From: Ailurus styani
Lineage: Eukaryota; Chordata; Mammalia; Carnivora; Ailuridae
Direction of reading: 5' to 3'
Length of the DNA stretch: 64,000 bases
NCBI GenBank assembly: GCA_002007465.1
Contig: LNAC01000065.1
Span: 661,489-725,488 of the forward strand
Made by a program: the position numbers and the translations under genes. Shown here piece by piece: positions 13,311 to 26,519 of this stretch (position 1 is the first letter of the stretch; each line of letters opens with the position of its first letter). Under the pieces are notes generated by a model. The model was not told the origin of the DNA and did not search any database. It worked only from the letters and a program-made list of their open reading frames with translations.

Positions 13311-15100
13311 AACTGAAGAAAACAATCCTAAAAGTTTGTATGGAACCACAAAAGATACTGAATAGCCAACGCAATGTTGAGAAGAAAAACAAAGCTGGAG
13401 GAATCATGATTCCAGATTTCAAATTAAACTACAAAGCTGTAGTCATCCTAACAGTATGGGACTGGCACAAAAATATACACAGCGACCAAGGGAACAGGAG
13501 AGAAGATCATGCATAAACCCACAATTATGTGGCCAATTAATCTTCCACGAAGCAGGAAAGAATTTCAAAAGGGAAAAGGACAGTCTCTACAACAAATGGT
13601 GTTGGGAAAACAGGACATCTATCCACAAAAGAATGAAATTAGACTGCTTTTTTTTTAAGATTTTATTTATTTGACAGGGAGAGAGAGAGAGAGATCACAA
13701 GTAGGCGGAGAGGCAGGCAGAGAGAGAGGAGGAAGCAGGCTCCCCACTGAACAGAGAGCCCGATGCGGGGCTCAATCCCAGGACCCTGAGATCATGACCT
13801 GAGCCGAAGGCAGAAGCTTTAACCCACTGAGCCACCCAGGTGCCCCTAGACCGCTTTTTTTTTTTTTACACGATACAGACAAACTCAAAACAGTTTCAAG
13901 ACCCCAATGTGAGACCTGAAACCATAAAAATCCTACAAGAGGGCACAGACAGTAACTTCTTGACATGGACCATAGCAATATTTTTGTAGACTGTCTCCTG
14001 AGGCAAAGGAAACCAAAGCGAAAATAAACTATTGGGACTACATCAAAATAAAAAGTTTCTGCACAGCAGAAAAACAATGAAAGAGTAATAATAAGACAAC
14101 CTACCAAAAGGGAGAAGATATTTTCAAATATCCTATACAATAAGGAGATAGTGGCCAAAATATATAGAACTGATACAACTCAACACCCACAAAACTAATC
14201 CAGTTAAAAAATAGGCGGAAGACATGAACAGACATTTCTCCAAAGAAGGAATACAGATGGCCAATGGTCACATGAAAAGATGTTCACCATCACCCATCAT
14301 CAGGAAAATGCAAATCAAAAGTACTATGAGAAAAAAAAAGTACAATGAGATATTACCTCATACTGTCAGAATGGCTAACATCAACAGCATAAGAAACAAC
14401 ATTTGCTGGGAAGATGCAGAGAAAGGGGAATCCTCATGCACTGTTGGTGGGAATGCAAGGTGGTGCAGCCACTCTGGAAAACAGTATGAAGGTTCCTCAA
14501 GATGTTAATCCAGCAATCACACTACTGGGTATTTACCCAAGGAATATGAAAACAACAACTCAAAAGGATACATGCACCCCTATGTTTCTTGCAACATTAT
14601 TTACATCACAATATGGAAGCAACACAAGTGACTGTTGATAAAGTGATAAATGAGATGATAGATGTGTATACATACACAAACACATAGACACACAAACACA
14701 GACACAGCGGAGTATTACTCAGCCATAAAAAGGATGAAATTTTGCCACTTGCAGCCACATGCATTGAGCTAGAATGTATTATCCTAAGTGAAATCAGTCA
14801 GTCAGAGAAAGGCAATATGATGTCACTCTTATACAGAATTTCAGAAAGAAAAGTACATAAATAAAGGAGAAAGAAGAGACAAACCAAAATACAGATTCCT
14901 AGCAATAGCGAACAAACTGATGGTTACCAGAGGGGAGGTGGATGGAGGTATGAGTGAAATAGATGAAGGGGACTAAGAGTACACTTTTCTCGATGAGCAC
15001 CAGTAACATAGATTTACTGAATCACTCTGTTATACACCTGAAACTAATAAAACACTGACTGTTAACTCAACCAGAATTAAAATAAACAATAAAAAAAGAT
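13311..15100 (+). mobile_element. Second 5'-truncated LINE-1 fragment
   Basis: Starts within ORF2 (the KAGGIMIPDFKLNYKAVVI region is readable at about 13390-13450) and continues through the Cys/His-rich C-terminus and 3' UTR to an A-rich end near 15090. Frameshifts and stops are frequent. A SINE interrupts it at 13656-13846. It lies head-to-tail behind the preceding L1 fragment but begins at a different ORF2 position, so these are two elements, not one. Confidence 0.88.
13656..13846 (-). mobile_element. CAN SINE inside L1
   Basis: Antisense copy within the L1 ORF2 remnant. The flanking duplication is about 15 bp and starts tagactgct on the left, tagaccgct on the right, with one mismatch. The right copy starts at 13847. 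Confidence 0.94.
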
Positions 15101-17164
15101 TTTTCTTTCAGTAACCTATTTGAAAAAGCTGTTGCTATTCAATGTTCTTAAGCCTTACTTGGGAGTATTTACTCTATATAATTACTCACTCTATGCCTCA
15201 TATTCAAATTTCACTGAGTTCTTATACTTTACCTGATAATCCTAGCCCATGGGGGCCATCATCCATTTCTGTCCAGGATCAGTGCCTATGCATTCAAGAG
15301 TGTAAGCAAAGACAGATGCCACTTCACAGTCCAGAAAGCTATTATTGTTTGTATTTTAGTGTAAGATAGTCACGGAGTGTGGGACAGGTTTCAGAGCAGG
15401 TTTGTTATATATCCTGGATCTCTAATTCAGTGGATCCATTTGGCTAATAGGCTCCCTGTGGATGGGCTTGCTTCCAATCACATACTTGGAAGATGCAAAG
15501 GTGGGTGGGCTCAGTGTAGGACAGGAAGAGGACCAAGTACACACAAGAGTACAATCCCTCCTCTGATCCAGGAACTGCCATGGGAGTGGGTATGGGAGGC
15601 AGAAGCAATGGGAAACCACCAAGCTCACCAGCTGAAGGTAGGAGGCACAGGTCATGGGATATCAAGATGCGGGGCTTGGAGGCTTCTCTGAGCTATGTCT
15701 GGGAGGGAATGCGGGGGAAGGAATAAGAAGGAGAAACTGCCTGCCCCTGGCCCATGCTAGCTGCCCACCACTCCTGGCACACATCAGCCTACACAGCTGA
15801 CAAAGCCAAGGCTCAGGGTGGGCTGGCTCAGGTCCCTTAACCCTCAGTGGGACACCTGGCTCCAGGGGTCAGGTACATGATGAGGAGGTGAGAGAGAGGG
15901 CTGCCCCTCTCAGGTCATTCTCTCCTTGAGTAGACAGCCTCCAGGACTGCTGAAAAACCACTAGGAGGTTCAAAAGACATGTCACGGATGAATTAAGGCA
16001 TTGAGAAACAGAAAACACTATTCGTTTTTAAGTTCAGAGCTGCCAACTCAGGAAGTAGGGAGAGCTTCCCTGAGGAAGACTGAGGGGAGGGCAGGCCAGG
16101 CTGAAAAGGGAGACATGCCTGTCCTGATTGGGGACGTGCAACCCCTTCCAGGGCAGGGCATCATCCTCACCTCACAGGGGACCAGTGGAAGTGTTCCATC
16201 AGGGGACTGACAGGGCTGCCTCTCCAGAAGGCTACCCTGACATAGGGGGGCAGAGGACAAGGGCCAGATGGGGGGGAGGGGGCAACACCCCGGAGGCCAC
16301 GGGGCAAGAGCAGAGGCTCATGACCATGAAGATGATGAAAAGTAGGAGGTGGCAGCATGGGAGCCAGCTGGCATGAATGTACCGTGGGCGTAGTGCCCAC
16401 AGCTACAGTGACTGGGTGTCTTCTGTGCCTGACATGGCTGACCTCATGGGCTCCAGACTAGTCCTGACCACAACCCTAGGAAGTACGCACCACCACCCTC
16501 CTCCTCTCCCCATGCTGCTACTATGACTCACAGTCACCAGATCCCAATCAGCTTTCGTGGAAACAAAACAGTGGCTCCCACCACACACTGCCCCTCTGGT
16601 GGTGGTCCAGTGCGACCCTCATACCTGACCAGAAACTAATGTCTACCTGTCTCCACACAGCTCCACAGACAGGGGAGTATCCCTGAATTCCACAGGATCT
16701 GATGAGATAGATCCATAGACACCCCAACTACCCCACCCACCGCCAAAACCCAGCGGGTCACTCGGGACCTTGGCTATTGTCTCGAAGCTCACCATGACCT
16801 GTTTCTGTCACTTTCAACAGAAAACCTAGTTCTGATCCCCCGCAATACCATACATCCTGATTGCTGACCTGGGGCCATTCCACAAACCCACATGGCACCT
16901 TTCTGTTAGAGAAGGCCACCCCTACATCTCCTAGAAAATGTTTCTAATGAAGTTCAAGTCCATCAGGACTATGGTATGAATAGTGGTGCACAGTAATAGT
17001 TAGTAATTCTAACAAGGGTTGACACCACACCCCCCTCTTAAAAAACTTTCCCCTGTCCTCACGGAATGAATGCTCGGCCCTCGGGGAAAAAACCCAGGAA
17101 ACAAACCTTTAATCTGAATATTCCCTTCACCTTCTGGTTCAAATCTTGTCCAACTGCAATTAAA
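15101..17164. other. Intergenic sequence, no gene recognised
   Basis: Mostly single-copy in appearance and moderately GC-rich at 15.5-16.6 kb. Several open frames of 60-104 codons occur on both strands, but none has a recognisable domain or flanking splice signals that I trust. No clear interspersed repeat is seen. Confidence 0.5.
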
Positions 17165-17625
17165 CTAGAAATCAGTCACAAAAAGAAAATTGAACAGTAA
17201 AATAAAATGTGGAGATTTAACAACATGCTACTAAACAACCAATGGTCAAAGAAGAAATCATAAGAAATTTTAGAAGTACCTTGAGACAAAAAAGAGAACC
17301 TACAAAAACTTATGGGATACAGGAAAGGAGTTCTAAGGGGGAAGTTCATAGAAATGCAGGTCCTCATCAATCCACAAGAAAGCTGTCCAATAAACATTCT
17401 AATTTTATATGGGATAGAAGTAAGGGTGGGAGCAAAGCCCCAAATCAGTAGAAATAAGGAAATAACAGAAAGGAATGTAGAACTAAATTCTATGGAGACA
17501 AAAAAGACAAAAGACCAATGAAAATAAGAGCTGCTTTTTTTTGGAAAGATAAACAAAACTGACAAACTTTTAGCTACACTCACCAAGAAAGAGAGAGGGC
17601 TCAAATACAATCAGGAAAGAAAGAT

Positions 17626-19063
17626 TAATTCCTGTCTCACATCAAAATCATAGAGAAGAACACAAGCAGCAACCTCTTCCACCTCAGACACAGCAACTTC
17701 TTGCTAGACACGTCTCCAAAGGAAAGAGAAACAAAAGCATAAATGAACTATTGGGACTTCATCAAGATAAAAAGCTTCTGCACAGCAAAGGAAACAATCA
17801 ACAAAACTAAAAGACAGCCTGCAGAATGGGAGAAGATATTTGCAAATGGCATATCAGATAAAGAGCTAGTATCCAAAATCTATAAAGAACTTCTCAAACT
17901 CAACATCCCCAAAACAAATAATCCAGTCAAGAAATGAGCAGAAGACATGAACAGACACTTCTCCAAAAATGACATACAAATGGCTAATAGACACATGAAA
18001 AAATGCTCAACATCACTTGCCATCAGGGAAATACAAATCAAAACCACAATGAGACACAACCTCACACCAGTTAGAATGGCAAAAAATTAACAAGACAGAG
18101 AACAGCAAATGTTGGTGAGGATGTGGAGAAAGGGGAACTCTCTTACACTGTTGGGGGAATGCAAGCTGCTACAGCCACTCTGGAAAACAGCATGGAGTTT
18201 CCTCAAGATGTTAAAAATAGGGCTCCTGGGTGGCTCAGTGGGTTAAAGCCGCTGCCTTCGGCTCAGGTCATGATCCCAGGGTCCTGGGATCGAGGCCCGC
18301 ATCAGGCTCTCTGCTCGGCAGGGAGCCTGCTTCCTCCTCTCTCCTCTCTCTCTGCCTGCCTCTCTGCCTACGTGTAATCTCTCTCTCTGTGTCAAATGAA
18401 TAAATAAAATCTTTAAAAAAAAAAAAAAGATGTTAAAAATAAAACCCTACAACCCAGCAATTACACTACTGGGTATTTACCCCAAAGATACAGATTTAGT
18501 GAAAAGAAGGGACACATACACCCCAATGTTCATAGCAGCAATGTCCACAATAGTCAAACTGTGGAAGGAGCTGAGATGTCCTTCAACAGATAAATGGAGA
18601 AAGAAGGTGTGGTTCATATATACAATGGACTATTACTCAGCCATCAGAAAGGATAACTACCCACCATTTTCATCAACATGAATGGGACTGGAGGGGATCA
18701 TGCTAAGTGAAATAAGTCAATCAGAGAAAGACAATTATCATATGGTTTCACTCATGTGGAACATAAGGAATAACACAGAGGACAGTAGGGGAAGGAAGGG
18801 AAAACTGAATGAGAAGAAATCAGAGAGGGAGACAAACCATATAAGACTCTTGACTCTGGGAAACACACTGAGGGTTGCGGAAAGGGAGATGGGTGGAGGG
18901 ATGGGATTACTGGGTGATGGGCATTAAAGAGGGCACGTGTGGTGATGAGCACTGGCTGTTAGACTCAATGAATCACTGAACATTACATCAAAAACTAATG
19001 ATGTACTATACCTTGACTAATTGAATTTAAATTTGAAAATGTGAAACACTTTTTAAAAAAAAG
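17626..19063 (+). mobile_element. Younger LINE-1 nested in older LINE-1
   Basis: 5'-truncated L1 bounded by a 12-bp target duplication, ggaaagaaagat, at 17614-17625 and 19064-19075. It begins near the end of ORF2. The reading 17743-17937 ([17 protein letters not shown] and onward) is the well-known ORF2 C-terminal region, stopped at 17935. It ends in an A-rich tail. It is interrupted by its own SINE at 18220-18426, giving three nested insertions. Confidence 0.94.
18220..18426 (+). mobile_element. CAN SINE, third nesting level
   Basis: Sense copy, flanked by a perfect 15-bp duplication, aagatgttaaaaata, at 18205-18219 and 18427-18441. Youngest event in the nested series at 17.2-22 kb. Confidence 0.97.
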
Positions 19064-19756
19064 GGAAAGAAAGATGAGCCATGACAGTGAATACCACAAA
19101 AATACAAAGGATCATAAGAAAGTACTATGAGCAAGTAGAGACCAACACACTGGACAATCTAGAAGAAATGGATACATTCCTACCAACACCTAGAAAGATT
19201 GAACAGTGAAGGAAAAAAATCTGAACAGACTGATCACTAGTAAAAAGATTGATTTGCTAATCAAAAACAACTGTCCAAGACCAAATAGTTTCACTGGGGA
19301 GTTCAACCAGACAGTAGAAGAAAAATTAATACAAACCCTTCCCAAAATCTTTAAAAAATAGAAGAGGAGGGCATACATCCAAACTCATTTTATGAGGCCA
19401 GCATTACCCTGATACCAAAACAAGACAAGGACGCTACAAGAAAAGGAAACACCACTATCCCTCATGAACATATATGCAAAAATCTTCAACAAATTATCAA
19501 CAAACCAAATTTAATATATCAGGAGAATCACACAACACAGTCAAGTGGGATTTATTCCAGGGATGCAAGGATGATTCCACATCTGCAGATCAAACAATAG
19601 GGTATATCACCTTAACAAAATAAAAGATAAAAATCTTATGATGGTTACAATAGATGCACAAAGAACATTTGTCAAGATTCAATATGCATTTATGATAAAA
19701 ACTCTAACCCATCTGGGTGTAGAGGGAACATACCTCAACACAACAAAGCCCACAGA

Positions 19757-19956
19757 TGGGATGCCTGAGTGGCTCAGTCAGTTAAGCGCCTGCCTTCGGC
19801 TCAGGTCATGATCCCAGGGTCTTGGGATCAAGTGCCACCTCAGGCTCCTTGCTCAGTGGGGAGCCTGCTTCTTCCTCTACCTCTGCCTGCCACTTCCCTG
19901 CTTGTGTTCTCTCTCTCTCTGACAAATAAATAAAGTCTTTTAAAAAAAAAAAAAAA
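19757..19956 (+). mobile_element. Older CAN SINE subfamily
   Basis: The head reads ctcagtcagttaagcgcctg in place of the gtgggttaaagc variant, so it belongs to an older subfamily shared more widely in Carnivora. An A-rich tail ends at about 19956. The flanks share an imperfect short duplication, gcccacag on the left and ggccacag on the right. Confidence 0.9.
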
Positions 19957-20265
19957 GGCCACAGCTGACATCATACTTGAGGGTGAAAAGCAGAAAACTT
20001 TTCCACTAAGATCAAGAATAAGAACAAGACAAAGATGCCCACTCTCACCACTTTCATTCAACATAGTATTGAAAGTCCTAGACAAAGCATTTAGACCAAA
20101 AAAAAGAAGATATGAAATCCAAATAAGAAAACTGTCACTATTTGCAGATGACATGATACTATATATATAAATCCCTAAGGATTCCACCAAAAAACTGTTA
20201 GAATAAACAAATTCAGTAAATCTGCAGGATACAAAGTCAATATACAGAGACCTGTTGCATTTTTT

Positions 20266-20441
20266 TTTTAAGATTTTATTTATTTATTTGACAGAGAGAG
20301 AGCATGAGCACAAGCAGGGGGAGCAGCAGAGGTAGATAGAGAAGCAGGCTCCCCATTGAGCAGGGAGCCTGATGCGGGACTCCATCCCAGAACCCTGGGA
20401 TCATGACCTGAGCTTCACTGATGGAGCCACCCAGATGCCCC
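20266..20441 (-). mobile_element. CAN SINE, antisense, diverged
   Basis: Antisense copy from aagattttatttatttattt to gccacccagatgcccc, with a deletion in the tRNA-like half (gagcttcactgatggagcc). The flanks share tgttgcattt on both sides. Confidence 0.9.
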
Positions 20442-22050
20442 ATCTTGTTGCATTTCTATATACTGAAGACAAGCTTCCACAAAGAGAAACTAAGAACACA
20501 ATGTCATTTACAATTGCATGAAGAAAAAAAAATCTAGGAATAAAAGTAACCAAGAATGAGAAAGACCTGGTTCACTGAACACATGGTGGAAAAGAAAGAA
20601 AGAATATGTGTTGGGATGTGGAGGAATGTATGGGTCAAAGAAATGGAAGATGACACAAATACATGGAAGCATATACCATGCTCAGTATCTGGAAGAGTTA
20701 ATAATGTTAACATGTCCATCATACCCAGGGAAATCTACAGATGTGATGCAATCCCTATCTGAATTCCAATGGCATTATTCAAAGAAATAGAAGACCGTTC
20801 TAAAACTTATATGGAATCACAAAAGACCCCAAATACCCAAAGCAATCTGCAGAAAGAAAGCTGCAATCACCACACTTCCAGATTTCAAGCTAGATTACAA
20901 AGTTGTAATCATGGTACTGGCATAAAAACAGACACAAAGGTCAATGGAACACAATAGAAATCTCAGAATCTAACCCACACATATATGGTCTTAACTGACA
21001 ACACAGGAGCAGAAAATATACAATGCAGAGAGGACTGTCTCTTCAGTGATTGGTACTGTGAAAACTGGACACTAAATGCAGAAGAATGTAACTGGATCAC
21101 ATTCTTACACAGCACACAAAAATTTTAAATGGATGAATGACTTGAACATAAAGACCTGAATCCATAAACCTCTGTGAAGAAAACAGAGGTAGTAAGTTTC
21201 TCGACATTGGTTTTGGCAGTCTTTAGATGGGACACCAAAAGTAAAGGCAACAAAAGCAAAAATACACAAGTGGATGACATCCAGCTGAAATCTTCTGCAT
21301 GGCAAAAGAAACCATCAAAAACTTAAAAGGCAATCTACCCAATGAGAAAAAATATCTGCAAATCATATGCGTGAGAAGAGGCTAATTATCCAAAATACAC
21401 TTACAAATCAAAACAAAAAACTATATCAAAAATGGGGACGACATGTGAATAGATATTTTCCAATGATGGCACGCATACAGACACAGAAAAAGTTGTTCAA
21501 CATTGCTAATCGTTGTCAGGGAAGCAGAAGTCAAAACCGCAATCAGCTGTCACCTCACAACTGTTGGAACAGCAATCCTCCCAGAGACAGACACCAGGTG
21601 TGGTCAAGGGTGTGTAGACAAGGGGACATGTGCACTGTTGGTGGGAATGTAAACTGGTATAGCCACTGTGGAGGTTCCTGATAAAATAAATACAACTACC
21701 ACATGACCAATAATTGCTCTACTGAGTATTTATTTGGAGAACACAAAAACACTCCCTCAAAAAGAGAGATGTGCTCCCACATTCACTGCAGCATTATCCA
21801 CAATAACCAGACATGGAAACATTGACCTTGGGGGCATTATGCTAAGTAACTCAGACACAGAAAGACAAACACCAGAGGCTCTCATGAACATTCCACATGG
21901 AAACAAAAAAATACTGAACTCACAGATACTGAGAACAGATTGGTGGTTGCCAGATTCCAGGAAGGGGGGAAACGGGTGAATGTGGTCAAAGGCACCATGT
22001 TTGAGTGATAAAATCAGTAAGTCATGGAATGTTCTGTGCAGCATGGAGAC

Positions 22051-22925
22051 AAAACCTAACCCTGCAGGATGGGGTACAGTGTTCCTAGGAAAACTTTCAC
22101 AGCAGAAATGGTGTCAACTGAAGAAGGAATTACCATTCTCTACAGAAAAATTAGTGAGCATGCTCAGACTCCAAAAATTCCTTTTCTTTGGCTTTTCTTA
22201 GGCCTCAGGACACATCCTAAGGGATGCCCAAAGTAAATGGAGATAAAGCACAGCAGATGCTCACAGACACAATTCAAAACACTGGTGGCTGGACACGGAG
22301 AGCAGTGCCCAGGAGGGAGCTGGTAGCGGTGCACGCCATCTCTGTAGTGGTTCCCTCGAAACAGATGCTGAATGTGATGCTTTTTGACTTTTTTCATAAG
22401 AGGAAAGTCCTCTTCTGGTTTCTTCCTGTTACTGAAGCCAGGTAAAAACTGATATTTCAAAAGAGCCAAGCGGCTTACCATGAACTTTCAAAAAGTGGGG
22501 GATACTTGTACTTAAAAGTTGCTGAGGGAGCAGATGGTAAATATTCTCCCAGACACAAACATCAGCAGATCCACCATGAAAGGCACCTTCCTCAGCATGT
22601 GGAACATGGACTACCTCCCACTCCCAGAAACCACCTCCTTCCCTTCGCTCAGCACAACCAACAACCAATGGGAGTTACCCGAATTCCTTCTGTCTCCCAT
22701 TCCCAACATCTAACCTATTAGCAAATTCTATGAGCTCCACCTTCAAAATGTACCCAGAATAGACTAACCATTCCTTCCAAAAGCCACCTGTCTGGTCCAC
22801 ACTGGAGCCCATCTCTCACCTGAGTTCCCAGAAAAACTTCATCATTGACCATCCTCAACCCTCTGTCATCTGTTCTCAATACACTGTAGCCAGGATGGCA
22901 CAGTGAAGCAGGGTCCCATGGGGTC
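22051..22925. other. Intergenic sequence, nothing recognised
   Basis: No repeat or gene that I can name. Open frames at 22164-22481 (-) and 22224-22445 (+) overlap each other and have no recognisable motif. Confidence 0.5.
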
Positions 22926-22929
22926 ACAG

Positions 22930-23225
22930 CCCTGCAATGGCTGTCACCTCTGTCACCTCCCTGAGGTCATGTCTAAGCTGTCTCCTGCGGCCATAGGGCC
23001 TTCATGCTGCTCCTGCCCCAGGGCCTTTGCACATGCTTCCCCTTCAGTTTAGAATGCTCTGATGTGATATCACCCACCTTCTTTAGATCTTGACTCAAGT
23101 ATCACCTTCCTAATGAAGTCCCACCTGGCCCCTATGTGAACAGCAAGCACCACCCCCACCTCCCCTTCAGCACCCAGCCCTGTCTCCTGCTTTATATTTC
23201 CATAGCAGTTATCACAGTCACCAGT
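22930..23225 (-). mobile_element. LINE-2 3' fragment, antisense
   Basis: The run ccccagggcctttgcacatg, followed by a gaatgctctg block and a cttgactcaagtatcacctt block, is the typical complement of the L2 3' end, an ancient mammalian LINE. It is strongly diverged and has no visible target duplication. Confidence 0.8.
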
Positions 23226-24751
23226 CCATTTCAGCAGGGGAGAAATGGAGCCCTACATGGATGGTTTCACCACTGACTCTCTCCAATTTCCTGGTCCAAA
23301 GCCACAGGAGAAAAGGTGACCCAGGGCTAATGCACAGCGAGGATACCCTGGACAAGGGGTCCACATACAGCACCCTGAACACCATCAGGAAAATAAGCCA
23401 CATGAGAAATCCACCTGCACATGTAGCCAGAAGCCAGACAACTTTCTCGATTACAGGTGAGCACACACACTTCCTCTCCTTGCCTGACGTGCTCATCTGA
23501 GAAAGCTGAGCAGAGAAACAATATCTCCCTCTGGTCAAGGTCCTGGGAAACAGACATCTCTCCTGTCAACCACCTGTGATGGATGTCGAGGAATCCTCCT
23601 GTGGTCAGGCAGAGTGGAGCACCAGTCCCTCTTTCCTGGGATGTCATCGCAAACTGGCTTTACTGCACAGTCTTCAGGAAGGAGCCAGCAGCAGCAGCAG
23701 GCTGCCCAGGCTTGGCCTCAGTCCTGCACGTCAGGCCCCACGTGGAACTAGAGCTTCATGGAGACTGGTGTGCCATGTGGCCTTGGAACCTAACAGCAGG
23801 AGCTGAGATTTCAGTTCCAAATGAAAACTGGCCTCTTCCACACAGCATGGGAATGTTGAGAGAGGATTTCTCAGGGGTGTGGCTCTGGAAGAAGCTCTTC
23901 TGCTGGCTGAATTCACAGACACCAGGCAGAGGAAACCTGTGGTGCCTCATCCAAGGAAGCAAGGGGCACACTGGGCAAGAATCACTAATGCTGCCTGTGG
24001 GCTGCTTCCCACCAAGCCCCCTACTGAGCCAAGGGCTTGAGAACCAAACAGGGAGCAACTGTCTTATCACAACTGCAGCAGGAGGGCTGGCCAGGGAGGA
24101 GAGCCCTGTCCCTGGAGTAAGCTGGCCTGCCCATCAAGAGCGATGGTCCACCACCACGGCCTCACAATCTCCCAGCTATCTGATCCAACAACGCTGCCAG
24201 GCTCAGACCTGCTCACACATTGAGTCATAAGACCCAGAAACTTCTTTCTACCCCAGCTCAAGGCCTCTCGCAGAGAAGCAAACTCCAGCCTCAGAAATGT
24301 GCCCTTCATTAGCTCTGGAACTTCCTGGGTTGTGTCTACACTAGCCCACACAGGTGTCCCATCCAGACCACTTCACAAATACCCTAGGGTTTCAAGCCAC
24401 TTTCAAGCTGCCCTTAGAAAGGCAGGAACTGGTCTGAGTAGGCAGACCAGCCAAGTGATTCTGTGTGCAGGAAACTCGGACAACATCCTTCCTGAACACC
24501 AATGCTTCCAAGTCCAAACTTCCAACCTTCACTCACTGCGCACTCACTGAGCACCATATCAGCATGAACACTGCTCTTTTGTCTCCCACTCCTTAAAATC
24601 AGAAACCAAGCTCCAGTCACCACTCTATTTTCCCTTCAGAGAAGGAAAAGGATAGAATAATACATGCAGGCAGCCCTACATTACTCATCTTAATAAGAGA
24701 TGTCACAAGTTCATCATCATATATATATATTTGACCTTGTGTTTTTCTTTT
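23226..24751. other. Intergenic sequence, no gene recognised
   Basis: The longest frame is 23583-24230 (+, 215 codons), which overlaps frames on both strands. It has no recognisable domain, signal peptide or membrane segment, and mammalian single-exon genes of this kind are rare, so I treat it as chance. A short AT dinucleotide run lies at 24719-24730. Confidence 0.5.
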
Positions 24752-24954
24752 CTTTTTTTTTTTAAGATTTTATTTATTTATTTGACACAGAGAGAGAGAT
24801 TACAAGTAGGCAGAGAGGCAGGCAGAGAGACGGAGAGGAGGAAGCAGGCTCCCTGCTGAGCAGAGAGCCGGATGCGGGCCTCGATCCCAGGACGCTGAGA
24901 TCATGACCTGAGCCGAAAGCAGAGGCTTTAACCCACTGAGCCACCCAGGCGCCC
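24752..24954 (-). mobile_element. CAN SINE, antisense
   Basis: Young-type antisense copy. Flanking ctgtttttctttt-like sequence at both ends suggests a duplication obscured by the T-rich target. Confidence 0.94.
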
Positions 24955-26245
24955 TGTTTTTCTTTTTGATGTTTGTATCTCAAAGACAATGTCTATATTG
25001 CTTTCTTAAAATAATAATAATAACGACATGGTCACGTAAAGGTCTGGATCTCCAAAACCAGACAACGTGGCTCTGGTTCAGATAAGGATGAAGACAAAAC
25101 CTCAGCACATGAAGCAAAGCCCACAATCTCAGGGATCCCGACATGCCTCATGGGTGATGAGTTCCTTTGCTACACGGAGTTGTCAGAGTACAAAGAATGC
25201 AGGCACCCTCCAGGATTCATTCTGTTTCCTCCATAAATTCTGGAGTTCAAGTTGCAAGTGACTCACTGAGCCAAGCTTCCAGAGCCCATGATGGGCCACC
25301 AGGTAAGCAGCTCCCCCAGCCACCCACCCTGGGGAAGGCTAACAGGAGCTCGATTTCCGTTGGGAGCACAATGAGCCACTCCCCAAGCTCCTCAACAACC
25401 TACACTCCCTCTCCATTTCTCCTCCTCACAAAGGGCTAATGCACCCTGTTACAGCTCCGAGGCTGTGTTTTACTTTACAAAATATTTTCTAATATCAGAA
25501 TGTGGTTCATGGAAGAGAAAAACATGAACACTCACAAAGGCTTCTTTTAATATTTCAAATGATTGTTTTCCCATTGTTTAATTAAAACAGGAAATAAAAA
25601 TGCAGATAAGATAGCCCCTTCCACTAGCAGCTACCATTCACTGGGGTGACTTAAAGAAGAGCAGTAAATAAAAGAGTAACAAAGGTTCTGATGACCTGTC
25701 ATTTCCATAGTCAAGGTTTTGAAACTTCACACACACACCAAGAAAGAAGCACAAACAAACGTCTCAGCCTGGCAACCCTGAGAAAGCTGAATTGGAGTGA
25801 CAGACACAGAGGATGAGGTTGTGTGTGTTGGGTGAGGCTGGTGGCACAAAAGAAGGTTCCCTGCCAGCTCTCCACCTGTGCCTCACCTGTCTTCAGCCAG
25901 GAACCTGCTCGCAGACCTCACCTGTCACAACTGTCACACAGGAGACCCACAGCCACCCGTAGAGCCCACCTTGCCCCCAGCCTCCTGCAGAATGCATTCC
26001 GCTCTCCTCCGGAACACCTGTCAGCTTTACCCAGACCTGAAATCCCCTGTCTACGGCAAAGCTCCAGGATTCCCCACTCTTCTTCCAAAATTACAATGGT
26101 CCATGTCTTCCATGAGAAAGGTATAAGGCTACCTACCTAATGAATGGTTAAAACCTACTTTCCCCTTCTGTCATATTTCTCCCCACTTACCTTCCTGCTT
26201 GTGCAAACCTTAACTAACAAATCAATGGAACATGAACGTGCTTCA
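24955..26245. other. Intergenic sequence, nothing recognised
   Basis: Single-copy in appearance. A run of cacacacacac lies near 25728. Frames at 25823-26140 and 25878-26126 overlap and have no recognised features. Confidence 0.5.
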
Positions 26246-26260
26246 AGATCTGAATCTTTC

Positions 26261-26504
26261 GGGCGCCTGGGTGGCTCAGTGGGTTAAAGCCTCTGCTTTC
26301 GGCCCAGGTCATGATCTCAGGGTCCTGGGATCGAGGCCCGCGTCGGGCTCTCTGCTCCGCAGGGAGCCTGCTTCCCCCTCTCTCTCTCTGCCTGCCTCTC
26401 TGCCTCCTTGTGATCTCTCTCCCGCTGTGAAATAAATAAATAAAATCTTTAAAAAAATAAAAAATAAATAAATAAAAAAAAAATAAAAAATAAAAAAAAA
26501 AAAA
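26261..26504 (+). mobile_element. CAN SINE with long A-rich tail
   Basis: Sense young-type copy with a perfect 15-bp duplication, agatctgaatctttc, at 26246-26260 and 26505-26519. The tail of about 65 bp (AAATA and A runs) is unusually long, which suggests a recent insertion or later microsatellite growth. Confidence 0.97.
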
Positions 26505-26519
26505 AGATCTGAATCTTTC

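Larger units (their letters stand above)
17165..22050 (+). mobile_element. Old LINE-1 (outer element), interrupted
   Basis: ORF2-derived sequence begins at about 17165, is split at 17625 by a younger L1, resumes at 19064 and reaches the 3' region near 22050. Readable ORF2 parts include the region encoding LPDFKLDYKVVI (about 20876-20920) and the C-terminal GGNVNWYSH region (about 21640). Many stops and indels make it dead. Two further SINEs (19757-19956 and 20266-20441) lie in it. The 5' UTR and ORF1 are absent. Confidence 0.88.

Noticed and set aside
23583..24230. 215-codon frame as a possible single-exon gene.
   Set aside because: No recognised domain, overlaps frames on the other strand, and has no promoter signals.
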